Part shown: piece after piece, positions 1 through 6,078 of the stretch
Layout: the number at the start of each line of letters is the position of its first letter
Position numbering within the stretch: the stretch's first letter is position 1
Assembly: GCA_020072905.1 (NCBI GenBank)
Contig: JAIQGB010000280.1
Span: 1-6,078, forward strand
Length of the DNA stretch: 6,078 nt
Source: Terriglobia bacterium
GTDB lineage: Bacteria > Acidobacteriota > Terriglobia > UBA7540
Direction: 5' to 3'
Notes under the pieces: generated by a model
Seen by the model: the letters and a program-made list of their open reading frames with translations, nothing else
Database searches by the model: none
Told to the model about the DNA's origin: nothing
Translations under genes and position numbers: made by a program

Positions 1-1
1 T

Positions 2-526
2 TGGGCTGCGGCAAGGCTTCTGAATCGCCTGGCCGATGAATGGTATCGCCAGTTTATATCTTGGTATTACCAGAGCCGCGGATTTATTGTTCTTTACGAC
101 CGCCACTTTGCGTTCGATTTTTCAGAAGATCATTCGGCGCAGGGCGGTGAGCCACTCAGCAGCCGCCTCCACCGGTGGTGTTTGACTCGGTTTTATCCTC
201 TCCCCGACTGTGTCATTTTCCTCGACGCTCCGCCCGAGGTTCTCTACGCCCGAAAACCAGAGTGGCCGATTGAAGACCTGGAGCGAAAGAGGCGGACGTT
301 GTTACGGCTGGGCGAGCGACTGCCCAACTTTTTCAGGATTGATGCGACCCAACCCATCGAGACGGTCTATGCGCAGGTCACTGCAACCATTGAAGCATTC
401 TGCGCGAGCCATCGCAGCTTTTCCAAAACCGTACCCCTTCCCCGCGATTCCGCGGCGGGAATGACCCTCGACCGGCCCTCGGAACAGCTCAGCACACGGC
501 AATCTCTTAACGGTTTTGAAAGGTAA
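2..526 (+). CDS. Thymidylate-kinase-like P-loop protein, C-terminal part (5' end outside window)
   Basis: The frame is open from base 2 to a TAA at 524-526, giving 174 residues without the true start. Seen: a YDRH segment (about residues 32-35), a hydrophobic strand ending in FLDAPPEV (73-80), then an Arg-Lys lid-like segment (84-85) and a C-terminal helix. Family knowledge: thymidylate kinases and their relatives have a DR(Y/H) substrate-binding motif and a 'hLDxxPEVxxxR' strand before the LID; the Walker A P-loop would lie in the missing N-terminus. The first possible start in this frame (TTG 182) lies inside the domain, so it is not the real start. It sits 6 bp before a polysaccharide deacetylase gene, so it is likely co-transcribed with the sugar genes. 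Members placed in polysaccharide loci probably phosphorylate something other than dTMP, or have an unknown role. The last 35 or so residues look like a variable tail. Product class is fairly sure; substrate unknown. Confidence 0.75.
   Translation, partial: WAAARLLNRLADEWYRQFISWYYQSRGFIVLYDRHFAFDFSEDHSAQGGEPLSSRLHRWCLTRFYPLPDCVIFLDAPPEVLYARKPEWPIEDLERKRRTLLRLGERLPNFFRIDATQPIETVYAQVTATIEAFCASHRSFSKTVPLPRDSAAGMTLDRPSEQLSTRQSLNGFER
518..523 (+). promoter_or_regulatory. Ribosome binding site for the deacetylase GTG start
   Basis: GAAAGG lies 9 nt before the GTG at 533 and overlaps the last sense codons of the upstream gene, whose TAA is at 524-526. This supports GTG 533 as the start and suggests translational coupling. 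The protein then begins directly with the conserved LTYHRV strand of the deacetylase fold. Confidence 0.55.
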
Positions 527-532
527 AACACT

Positions 533-2848
533 GTGCGAGTTCTGACCTATCACCGCGTTGCCAACGCGGGCGAGGATCCCTACTTGGATCCCAGCCTTAT
601 CAGTGCCACGCCGGAAGACTTCGAGAGGCAGATGGGGTTTTTGGCCAGGAACTACGAGGTCGTTTCCAGGGATGATGTCCTGGACGCTCTCGAAGGGCGG
701 CGGCGGCTTAGCTCCCGCGCCGCTCTGATCACCTTCGACGACGGCTATCGTGATTTTGCCGAAAACGCCTGGCCCATCCTGAAGATCTACGGATTGCCGG
801 TTGTCCTTTTTGTCCCCACGGCCTATCCCGACCATCCCGAGCGAGCTTTCTGGTGGGACAGGCTCTATCAGGCAGTCACTTTCACGCCCCATCCTGAACG
901 TCGCGATGCGTTGTTGGGCGTTCGTCCCGGTTGTGCTGCACCCGAGCGACTCTCCCGCTTAAGTGAGCTTCGCAATATCTTAAAGGCAATGCCTCACGCT
1001 GAAGCCATGGCCCTCGTTGAGGAAATTGCCCAGCAACTGGAAGTGCAGCCGCCTCGCCGTCATCGCGTTCTGACCTGGAAAGAATTGCGTTCATTATCGA
1101 AACAAGGCGTGACGATAGGTGCTCATACGCGCACGCACCCCATCCTCAGTCAGATAACTGCCGACGAGTTGCGCGAAGAAATTCGCGGCTCCCAGGACGA
1201 TCTTCAGCGAGAGATTGGGGATACCCGGCCGATCTTTTGCTATCCCAGCGGTGACCACGATGACCGCGTGGTCCGAATCCTGAGAGAAGAAGGCTTCGCG
1301 GCGGCTTTTACGACTCTCGACGGACAGAGCGATCTGCGGTTTCAAGATCCTCTCTGCCTCCGTCGGACCAACATCACGCGCCGCACGACATTTCCGATTT
1401 TCAGGCTCCGCCTGTGGCGCTGGGTTTCGCGTATTGACGCAGTTCGCCACCGGAGAAAAACGCACTTCACAACCAGCTCAAGCCCAAATGGAGGAATCGT
1501 AATGCGGCTTGATTCCAGCCGAGCGACCCAATTACCATCCCTAGAAAGATCACCCCATCCCCCCGTCAGCTCACCTCTTCGCGTCGCCTATATCATGTCG
1601 CGATTCCCGAAGCTGACGGAGACATTCGTCCTTTATGAAATCCTGCAGTTGAAAGCGCTCGGAGTCCAGGTGGAAATCTACCCGCTTCTGCGCAAGCGTC
1701 AACCCGTCGCACACCGGGCGGCCGAAGAACTGGTTCGTCAGGCCAACTTCCGGCCTTTCCTTTCCCTCCCCATTCTATATGCTCATGTTCACTTCATTCG
1801 ACGCCAACCGCTGAATTACTTCAAAACCTTGCTCGAAGTGTTGTGGGCAACCTTGCGCAGTCCGCGTTACTTCGCGGGGGCGGTTGTCTATTTCCCCAAA
1901 TCCGTTCGCTTCGCCTACGAAATGGCGCAAAAGCGTGTTGACCACGTCCACGCCCATTTTGCCAATCACCCCAGCATGGTCGCATTCGTCATCCATCGCT
2001 TGACGGGAATACCCTTCAGTTTCACAGCTCACGGCTCTGACCTGCAAGTTGACCAAGTCATGCTCGACCGGAAAGTCGAAGCCGCAAAACATGTAGTCAC
2101 TGTTTCGCAATTCAACAAGGAATTGATTGTCAGAGTGTCTGGAGAACGGCAGCGGCACAAGGTCCGCGTAATTCATTGCGGTGTAGATCCCACAGTCTTC
2201 GTGCCCTCGTTGAATTCTGACCAGGGGCCTTTGCAGATTGTATGTGTCGGCAGCTTCGAAGAAGTCAAAGGCCACCGATACCTGATAGAAGCGTGCCGAC
2301 TTCTCAAGACCCGGGGAATTGATTTCAGATGTCACTTCGTCGGTGACGGCCATTTGCGGCAGGAACTCAAGCAACAGATTGCCCGCGCGGGCCTGGCAGA
2401 TCAGGTCATTCTTCACGGTGCGCTTCGCCGGCGTGCGGTCGCAAAGCTTGTCGCGGAAGCAGACGTGATGGCTCTGGCGAGCGTGCCAACGCGTGATGGG
2501 AGACGCGAGGGCATCCCTGTCGCCTTGATGGAGGCGATGGCCAGCGGCTTGCCCGCCGTCTCCACTAAGATCGGTGGAATTCCAGAGCTCGTGGAAACGG
2601 GGCTCACGGGCTTTCTTGTCCCGCCGCGGAAATCGAGCGCTCTGGCCGACGCGCTGCAAAGACTGGCGGAAGATCCTGAACTCCGGCGCCAGATGGGGAG
2701 CGCAGGCCGAGAGAAAGTGCTCCGTGAATTCAACCTCCGGCGCAATACAGAAGCACTGATGAGCCTCTTTCAAGACGAAGTGCAGACGGCCTGCGTTCAG
2801 GAGGTTCTAACTCCCGCTGAGAGACCCGAATCCGTGGTGTCTGGCTAG
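533..2848 (+). CDS. Fused polysaccharide deacetylase (NodB/CE4) - GT4 glycosyltransferase
   Basis: One uninterrupted 771-residue frame carries two enzymes. Residues 1-305 are a NodB-type deacetylase: YHRV (6-9), the metal-site motif TFDDGY with D69/D70, the HTRTHP motif with metal-ligand histidines H198 and H202, and a YPSG segment (237-240) in place of the usual RPPYG. Residues about 349-750 are a GT-B, GT4-type glycosyltransferase of the colanic-acid WcaL-like style: SRFPKLTETF (356-365), HAHF (473-476), TAHGSD (498-503), a VGSFEEVKG phosphate/donor segment (572-580), and an EX7E motif with E659 and E667. No signal peptide or membrane segment is evident, so it is predicted cytoplasmic. Residues 311-348 form a Ser/Pro/Thr-rich linker. 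The two domains are usually separate proteins. An internal ATG (1502, residue 324) with a good ribosome binding site means the transferase may also, or only, be made alone. Likely role: building and deacetylating a surface polysaccharide; sugars unknown. Confidence 0.85.
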   Translation: MRVLTYHRVANAGEDPYLDPSLISATPEDFERQMGFLARNYEVVSRDDVLDALEGRRRLSSRAALITFDDGYRDFAENAWPILKIYGLPVVLFVPTAYPDHPERAFWWDRLYQAVTFTPHPERRDALLGVRPGCAAPERLSRLSELRNILKAMPHAEAMALVEEIAQQLEVQPPRRHRVLTWKELRSLSKQGVTIGAHTRTHPILSQITADELREEIRGSQDDLQREIGDTRPIFCYPSGDHDDRVVRILREEGFAAAFTTLDGQSDLRFQDPLCLRRTNITRRTTFPIFRLRLWRWVSRIDAVRHRRKTHFTTSSSPNGGIVMRLDSSRATQLPSLERSPHPPVSSPLRVAYIMSRFPKLTETFVLYEILQLKALGVQVEIYPLLRKRQPVAHRAAEELVRQANFRPFLSLPILYAHVHFIRRQPLNYFKTLLEVLWATLRSPRYFAGAVVYFPKSVRFAYEMAQKRVDHVHAHFANHPSMVAFVIHRLTGIPFSFTAHGSDLQVDQVMLDRKVEAAKHVVTVSQFNKELIVRVSGERQRHKVRVIHCGVDPTVFVPSLNSDQGPLQIVCVGSFEEVKGHRYLIEACRLLKTRGIDFRCHFVGDGHLRQELKQQIARAGLADQVILHGALRRRAVAKLVAEADVMALASVPTRDGRREGIPVALMEAMASGLPAVSTKIGGIPELVETGLTGFLVPPRKSSALADALQRLAEDPELRRQMGSAGREKVLREFNLRRNTEALMSLFQDEVQTACVQEVLTPAERPESVVSG
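1490..1504 (+). promoter_or_regulatory. Internal ribosome binding site and ATG at the deacetylase/glycosyltransferase junction
   Basis: GGAGG at 1490-1494 stands 7 nt before an ATG at 1502-1504 that is in frame with the glycosyltransferase. This is the strongest Shine-Dalgarno match seen near a start in the operon. Translation from here would give a 448-residue protein (1502-2848), close to the normal size of a stand-alone GT4 enzyme. The ATG also overlaps a TAA in the neighbouring frame (TAATG, 1500-1504), a layout common between coupled genes. Whether it is used cannot be told from sequence. Confidence 0.6.
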
Positions 2849-2906
2849 AACAATGGCCATGCCAAGTCTCTTGGAGCACGATTTCCGGGCCGCCGTTTCC
2901 AAACAC

Positions 2907-2915
2907 GGGGAGGGA
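2907..2915 (+). promoter_or_regulatory. Purine-rich ribosome binding region before the ATP-grasp gene
   Basis: GGGGAGGGA lies 11 nt (counted from GGAGG, 2909-2913) before an in-frame TTG at 2925 and 23 nt before the ATG at 2937. A second weaker GGGA (2927-2930) lies 6 nt before ATG 2937. The earlier ATGs at 2853 and 2859 have no recognisable site in front of them. This argues that translation starts near 2925-2937. Confidence 0.4.
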
Positions 2916-2936
2916 GCTCGCAATTTGGGATCCACC

Positions 2937-4109
2937 ATGGAGAAGGTGTTGATTCTGGACGGGTGTAATCGGAGTGCCTTGGCGGCAACACGCTCGCTCG
3001 GTCGAAAGGGCGTGAAGGTCGTGGTGGCGGACGAGACTCCCTCGACGCTGGCAAGCGGGTCGCGATATTGCCTGGAAGACTTTACCTACCCATCCCCCAA
3101 TCGTTATCCCGAAGCGTTTATCAACGTCCTAAAGCAAGAAGCAGACAAGCGACAAATCAAAGTCATGATGCCGATGACGGAGATCACAACGTCGGTGATT
3201 CTCAAAGAGCGAGCCAAATTCAATGGGCTGATCATCCCTTTCGCGCCCTTCGAAGCCTTCGACCAGCTCACGAATAAATGGTGGCTGTTGGAGTTGGCCC
3301 GGGACCTAGGGATCTCCGTCCCCAGGACTCATTTTGTACACAAACCAGATGAATTGAACGCGCTTCGCGGGCAAATCGATTTTCCTGCGGTACTAAAGCC
3401 ATTTCGATCCAGAATTTGTTGTGGGCCTCGGTGGCTCGAGACCGCCGTTAGATACGCCGGATCTTTTGAAGAAATCGAAAGGATGGTGGCGCAATTCGAG
3501 TTTCTTAACCAGCACCCTTTCATGATTCAGGAATGCGTTCGTGGGCAAGGGGAGGGTGTCTTCACCCTTTACAACCAAGGCCAAGCGGTCGTTTTTTTCG
3601 GCCACCGGCGTCTGCGAGAAAACCCTCCGTCTGGAGGGGTGAGTGTGTTGAGCGAAAGCATCGTACCGAATCCGAAGGCTCAGGAAGCAGCCCGAAAGCT
3701 TTTGGACTTCATCCGCTGGCACGGAGTTGCCATGGTCGAGTTCAAGGTCGCGGAAGATGGCACACCCTATCTCATGGAGGTCAACGCGCGGTTCTGGGGA
3801 TCCCTTCAGCTCGCCATCGACGCCGGAGTAGATTTCCCCTGGTTGCTTTATCAGCTCGCGACTGGACAGCCGGTGGACCCCATAGGCGGGTACAAGCTGG
3901 GGGTGAAGAACCGGTGGTTGCTCGGAGACGCGGCCCATCTGTATAAGTCGCTCATCAGAGGCAAAGATCTGGATATGCCCCACGGTCAGAAGTGGCGCAC
4001 CCTTCTCGACTTCGTGAACTTCTTTGATAGAGAAACACGCTATGAAGTGAATCGCTGGGACGATCCTCTGCCCTTCGTGGCTGAGCTGAAACGACGATTC
4101 TTGCACTAA
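2937..4109 (+). CDS. ATP-grasp ligase, carbamoyl-phosphate-synthase-like
   Basis: ATG 2937 gives 390 residues beginning MEKVLILDG, a typical first beta strand of the ATP-grasp pre-domain. The frame is open back to ATG 2853, which would add 28 residues with no family look and no ribosome binding site. Seen (numbering from M 2937): TNKWW followed by LGISVP (112-129), the ATP-binding Lys in AVLKP (154), a hinge-like IQECVRGQGEGV (197-208), HRRLRENPPSGG (223-234), and the metal-binding MVEF (266-269, E268) and MEVNARFWGS (280-289, E281 and N283). These match ATP-grasp enzymes that activate a carboxylate as acyl phosphate and join it to an amine. It follows the deacetylase-transferase gene by 88 bp (4 bp if the upstream ATG is used), so is probably in the same transcript. 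Inference: it modifies a sugar amine or carboxylate, or makes a precursor. The substrate cannot be read from sequence. The family is firm, the start moderately so. Confidence 0.85.
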   Translation: MEKVLILDGCNRSALAATRSLGRKGVKVVVADETPSTLASGSRYCLEDFTYPSPNRYPEAFINVLKQEADKRQIKVMMPMTEITTSVILKERAKFNGLIIPFAPFEAFDQLTNKWWLLELARDLGISVPRTHFVHKPDELNALRGQIDFPAVLKPFRSRICCGPRWLETAVRYAGSFEEIERMVAQFEFLNQHPFMIQECVRGQGEGVFTLYNQGQAVVFFGHRRLRENPPSGGVSVLSESIVPNPKAQEAARKLLDFIRWHGVAMVEFKVAEDGTPYLMEVNARFWGSLQLAIDAGVDFPWLLYQLATGQPVDPIGGYKLGVKNRWLLGDAAHLYKSLIRGKDLDMPHGQKWRTLLDFVNFFDRETRYEVNRWDDPLPFVAELKRRFLH

Positions 4110-4230
4110 GAGGGCCGCGTGGGCGGTAAAGACGTGGCCGAATTCTGGGGATCAGGAAGCGTGTTTTTGGGGGCTGCCCGTTGGTGGAATACTTGCGCTC
4201 CATCCACGCCCCGTTCGCAACTTAAATCGC

Positions 4231-4254
4231 GTTTCAACTGATCAGGGCTGAAAC
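4231..4254. repeat. Short inverted repeat with palindromic centre
   Basis: GTTTCA (4231-4236) is matched by TGAAAC (4249-4254), and the spacer includes the perfect palindrome CTGATCAG (4238-4245). A competing stem, GGGCT (4245-4249) with AGCCC (4259-4263), overlaps it. Neither has a T-run on either strand. It may be a weak transcript-end structure for the plus-strand operon or chance. Confidence 0.3.
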
Positions 4255-4413
4255 TTAAAGCCCCTAAGGTGGTGTGCCGTGGGGATTGATCACTCAACCC
4301 GCAGGATCCTTGTTAGTGCCGGGCATAACCGTACCGTCACTCCGCAAGGATTGCGATGCATGGCGTGCAAAGAGAATCTCCCGCCCCTGTATGACCTGCC
4401 GCTTGAAAGGATC

Positions 4414-4444
4414 AAAAAATGGGGGCAGGAACTAACCTGCCCCC
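4414..4444 (-). terminator. Rho-independent terminator of the IPT/lyase-like gene
   Basis: A perfect 9-bp GC-rich stem (4421-4429 paired with 4436-4444) closes a 6-nt loop (4430-4435). Read on the minus strand, it is followed after one A by six T residues (the A-run at 4414-4419 of the plus strand). It lies about 57 nt downstream of the minus-strand TAG at 4502-4504. On the plus strand there is no T-run after the stem, so it is oriented for the minus-strand gene. Confidence 0.85.
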
Positions 4445-4501
4445 CGCCATCAGTCCAACTTTCGATTGAATACTACGCTAGCTACAAACCAATTACTTAA
4501 C

Positions 4502-6078
4502 CTAAGGTGCTGCAACGGTGGGCGGTGAGCCGGGATTTTCACCCACGGCGAAGCCATGCGTGATCGTCCCAAAGTGAAGCATCTGCCCACTCTTCCCGCC
4601 GATCAAGCGGCTCGACGTCCCGATCTTGAGCTGGTTCGCCAACAATGAATCGCGGTAGTGACGGTAGAGGATTTCCAATTCCGCGATTTCATTCGGAAGA
4701 TTCCAGTTCCAGGACAGGCCCCCCGGGTTGGGGTTCGCCAGAATGAATTTATAGGCGCGCTGCAGCGACCCGCCGCCGGTGGGCATGAGGTTGTTGTAAA
4801 TCGAAGCATCGCCACGGCGCAGCAGGAACTCCGCGTGGAGAATGGTTCCTTGGAGATGGGTCTGCGTGTAGCTCCAGGACCCCGGAACGTCTTCAGCTAC
4901 CAGCCAGAGGCCGTTGCAGCCGGTGCTGCCTCGGGCCAGTTCTTCGGGTATAGCGCCGTCCGCACGGAAGCCCACAGCCGGATTGTGGCAATTGTAGTTG
5001 TCCATGTAGCTGTTGCCGTTCATGCGGTCGAGCTGACATTTTTTTGCTTGCAGGTACGCGTCGTGCGAATTGACGGTCGCGCCAGTGCGGTCCACCATCA
5101 GGATGCCTGATCCGGTCAAGTAGTCGGCGATCATTCCCGAAGTCACAGAGCCTGCGGCACCCCAATTGTTGCTGCGCGTATCGCAAGCCCAGTCGGCTTT
5201 CGGGTAGACCACTGTAGCCAGCCAGGTTTGGAATATATGCTTGTCTGAATCGCTCCAGCCTGGGTAATCCTCAATCAGGTCAGCAGCAATGATCCATCCG
5301 GGTGTGTACCAAGCCAGGTTCAGGATACATTGATTTCCGCCCGAATAAGAGGTTCCGCCGTAGCCCGACGTCGTCGAAAGCTCCAGCAGCTCAGTTCGAA
5401 TGTCGGCGGCGTATTGATTGGCAAGAGTGGGGTTGGTTGGCAGCAGCAGCCCGTAAACCATTGCTTTGGCTTCGATGACGGGCGCTCCATTGCCCAGGAA
5501 AGAGGGCGATAGGGTACCGCTGCAGCTTTGAGAACCGCTGATCGTCCCGTAAAGCCAAAAGGTCGGGTTCGGATTGGAAGGTTGAGCCGCGCTGGAGCCC
5601 GTATTGGCGAAATTCTCGATGGACAGCACCGCGCTTTTGTACGGCTCGATTCCCTGACTGGCTTTCTGAGCGATGGTGGCCAACTCCCCAAGCGTCGTCA
5701 CATAGCCGCGCGAACTGCCCGTACCTCCCGATGGCGGCGTGACCGTAAATGACGACGAACTGACGTCGGTGCCTGCCGGCGTTGTCACGCTGATTGCTCC
5801 CGTGGTTGCTCCTGTGGGGACGGTCGTGGAGATTCTCGTATCGGAGTTGACCGTAAAGGTTGCGCCTGTTCCGTCGAATGCAACTGCAGTCGCACCTGTG
5901 AACCCCGTCCCGCTAAGTATGACGGCAGTTCCGACGGGGCCGCTGGTCGGGCTAAAGGAAGTGACTTGTGGCGGTGTTGTTGTCGTGACGCTGAACGCCG
6001 AGGCGCTCGTCCCCGTGCCGGCCGATGTTGTCACGCTGATTGCTCCCGTGGTTGCTGCTGTGGGGACGGCCGTGGAGA
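4502..6078 (-). CDS. IPT/TIG-repeat protein with alginate-lyase-like toroid domain (5' end outside window)
   Basis: The frame is open from the right edge to TAG 4502-4504. The GTG at 6034 is inside a repeat domain and is not a convincing start; residue numbers here count from it. The upstream 14 or so codons and residues 1-20 are the end of one Thr/Ser-rich IPT/TIG domain; residues 22-100 are a second (PQVTSFSPTSGPVGTAV at 22-38, GTGF at 42-45). After a Gly/Ser linker, residues 110-510 look like a PL5/alginate-lyase-type (alpha/alpha) toroid: LAWYTPGWIIAADLI (240-254), RSNNWG (287-292), and ADGAIPEELARG (358-369). IPT domains are typical of extracellular proteins, and six cysteines in the lyase-like part (171, 236, 284, 333, 349, 373) fit an exported, disulfide-bonded protein; the signal peptide would be off-window. 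The usual catalytic His after NN is Trp here (W291). Likely role: binding or cleaving an acidic polysaccharide, perhaps the one made by the converging operon. Activity is uncertain. Confidence 0.75.
   Translation of the reverse strand, partial: STAVPTAATTGAISVTTSAGTGTSASAFSVTTTTPPQVTSFSPTSGPVGTAVILSGTGFTGATAVAFDGTGATFTVNSDTRISTTVPTGATTGAISVTTPAGTDVSSSSFTVTPPSGGTGSSRGYVTTLGELATIAQKASQGIEPYKSAVLSIENFANTGSSAAQPSNPNPTFWLYGTISGSQSCSGTLSPSFLGNGAPVIEAKAMVYGLLLPTNPTLANQYAADIRTELLELSTTSGYGGTSYSGGNQCILNLAWYTPGWIIAADLIEDYPGWSDSDKHIFQTWLATVVYPKADWACDTRSNNWGAAGSVTSGMIADYLTGSGILMVDRTGATVNSHDAYLQAKKCQLDRMNGNSYMDNYNCHNPAVGFRADGAIPEELARGSTGCNGLWLVAEDVPGSWSYTQTHLQGTILHAEFLLRRGDASIYNNLMPTGGGSLQRAYKFILANPNPGGLSWNWNLPNEIAELEILYRHYRDSLLANQLKIGTSSRLIGGKSGQMLHFGTITHGFAVGENPGSPPTVAAP
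5781..5832. repeat. Direct repeat copy 1 in the IPT-coding region
   Basis: These 52 bp match 6027-6078 at 50 of 52 positions. The copies are 246 bp (82 codons) apart, in the same reading frame, and encode the VPTxATTGAISVTT stretch near the end of successive IPT/TIG domains. The second copy runs into the window edge, so the full repeat length is not visible. Confidence 0.85.
6027..6078. repeat. Direct repeat copy 2 in the IPT-coding region (runs off window)
   Basis: This is the partner of 5781-5832, with two mismatches in 52 bp. The flank on its lower-coordinate side (the linker to the next IPT domain) is much more diverged at DNA level, so similarity stops fairly abruptly on that side. Confidence 0.85.

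Larger units (their letters stand above)
4110..4501. other. Convergent intergenic region, no convincing gene
   Basis: This 392-bp gap separates the 3' ends of two converging genes. It holds a 7-bp stem with one G-U pair (4113-4119 with 4133-4139) just after the ATP-grasp stop, without a following T-run; an inverted repeat around 4231-4254; and a strong minus-strand terminator at 4414-4444. A 73-codon plus-strand frame from GTG 4279 to 4500 exists, but it runs across the terminator hairpin and resembles nothing known to me. I see no tRNA, mobile element or promoter here. Confidence 0.6.

Noticed and set aside
302..892. Minus-strand 196-codon open frame across the kinase-like/deacetylase junction
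   Set aside because: It overlaps two supported plus-strand genes, including the TFDDGY coding region, and resembles no known family.
1775..2773. Minus-strand 332-codon open frame opposite the glycosyltransferase
   Set aside because: It lies wholly antisense to a well-supported GT4 domain, and its translation shows no domain logic. Long antisense frames are common in GC-rich coding DNA.
3393..4106. Minus-strand 237-codon open frame opposite the ATP-grasp gene
   Set aside because: It is antisense to conserved ATP-grasp motifs and has no recognisable protein features.
4113..4139. Stem-loop after the ATP-grasp stop as an intrinsic terminator
   Set aside because: It has 7 pairs with one G-U, a 13-nt loop and no T-run after it, so it is too weak to call.
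4279..4500. Plus-strand 73-codon frame starting at GTG 4279, with an AAGG 9 nt upstream and a CMAC segment
   Set aside because: It lies in a convergent gap, spans the minus-strand terminator hairpin, has no recognisable family features, and ends next to the stop of the opposing gene. A metal-binding CxxC protein would normally show a second Cys pair, which is missing.
4658..5110. Plus-strand 150-codon open frame opposite the lyase-like domain
   Set aside because: It is a shadow of the minus-strand frame, which carries coherent domain motifs and its own terminator.
5781..6078. Possible CRISPR or mobile-element repeat
   Set aside because: There are only two copies, they are in frame, and each encodes the same part of successive IPT domains, so this is protein-domain repetition. 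No inverted repeats or transposase genes were seen in the window.

Overview
The window (about 57% GC by eye) looks like bacterial chromosome from a Gram-negative, probably soil or environmental organism. The IPT/TIG-domain surface protein, the WcaL-like glycosyltransferase and the ATP-grasp/thymidylate-kinase-like companions recall exopolysaccharide loci of Acidobacteriota and related phyla. That placement is an impression from protein style; no taxonomic marker is present.

Layout: positions 2-4109 hold a tight plus-strand operon, already running at the left edge. It contains (i) the 3' part of a thymidylate-kinase-like P-loop protein; (ii) 6 bp later, one long reading frame joining a NodB-type polysaccharide deacetylase to a GT4 glycosyltransferase; and (iii) an ATP-grasp ligase of the carbamoyl-phosphate-synthase-like type. 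Positions 4110-4501 form a convergent gap with no convincing gene, but with a clear intrinsic terminator for the minus strand. Positions 4502-6078 hold the 3' part of a minus-strand gene for an exported-looking protein. It has IPT/TIG repeats followed by an alginate-lyase-like (alpha/alpha) toroid domain, and it continues past the right edge.

How the parts may work together (inference): the operon has the look of a surface or exopolysaccharide assembly locus. The glycosyltransferase would add a sugar, the deacetylase would free an amine on an N-acetyl sugar, and the ATP-grasp enzyme could form an amide or peptide-like bond on that amine or on a carboxylate. The converging lyase-like protein could bind or cut an extracellular uronate-type polymer.

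The points most worth a second look are the deacetylase-glycosyltransferase frame, which has a strong internal ribosome binding site and a TAATG motif exactly at the domain junction; the lyase-like domain, which seems to lack the usual catalytic His and Tyr; and a near-identical 52-bp repeat inside the IPT-coding region. Nothing seen proves a wholly new system.
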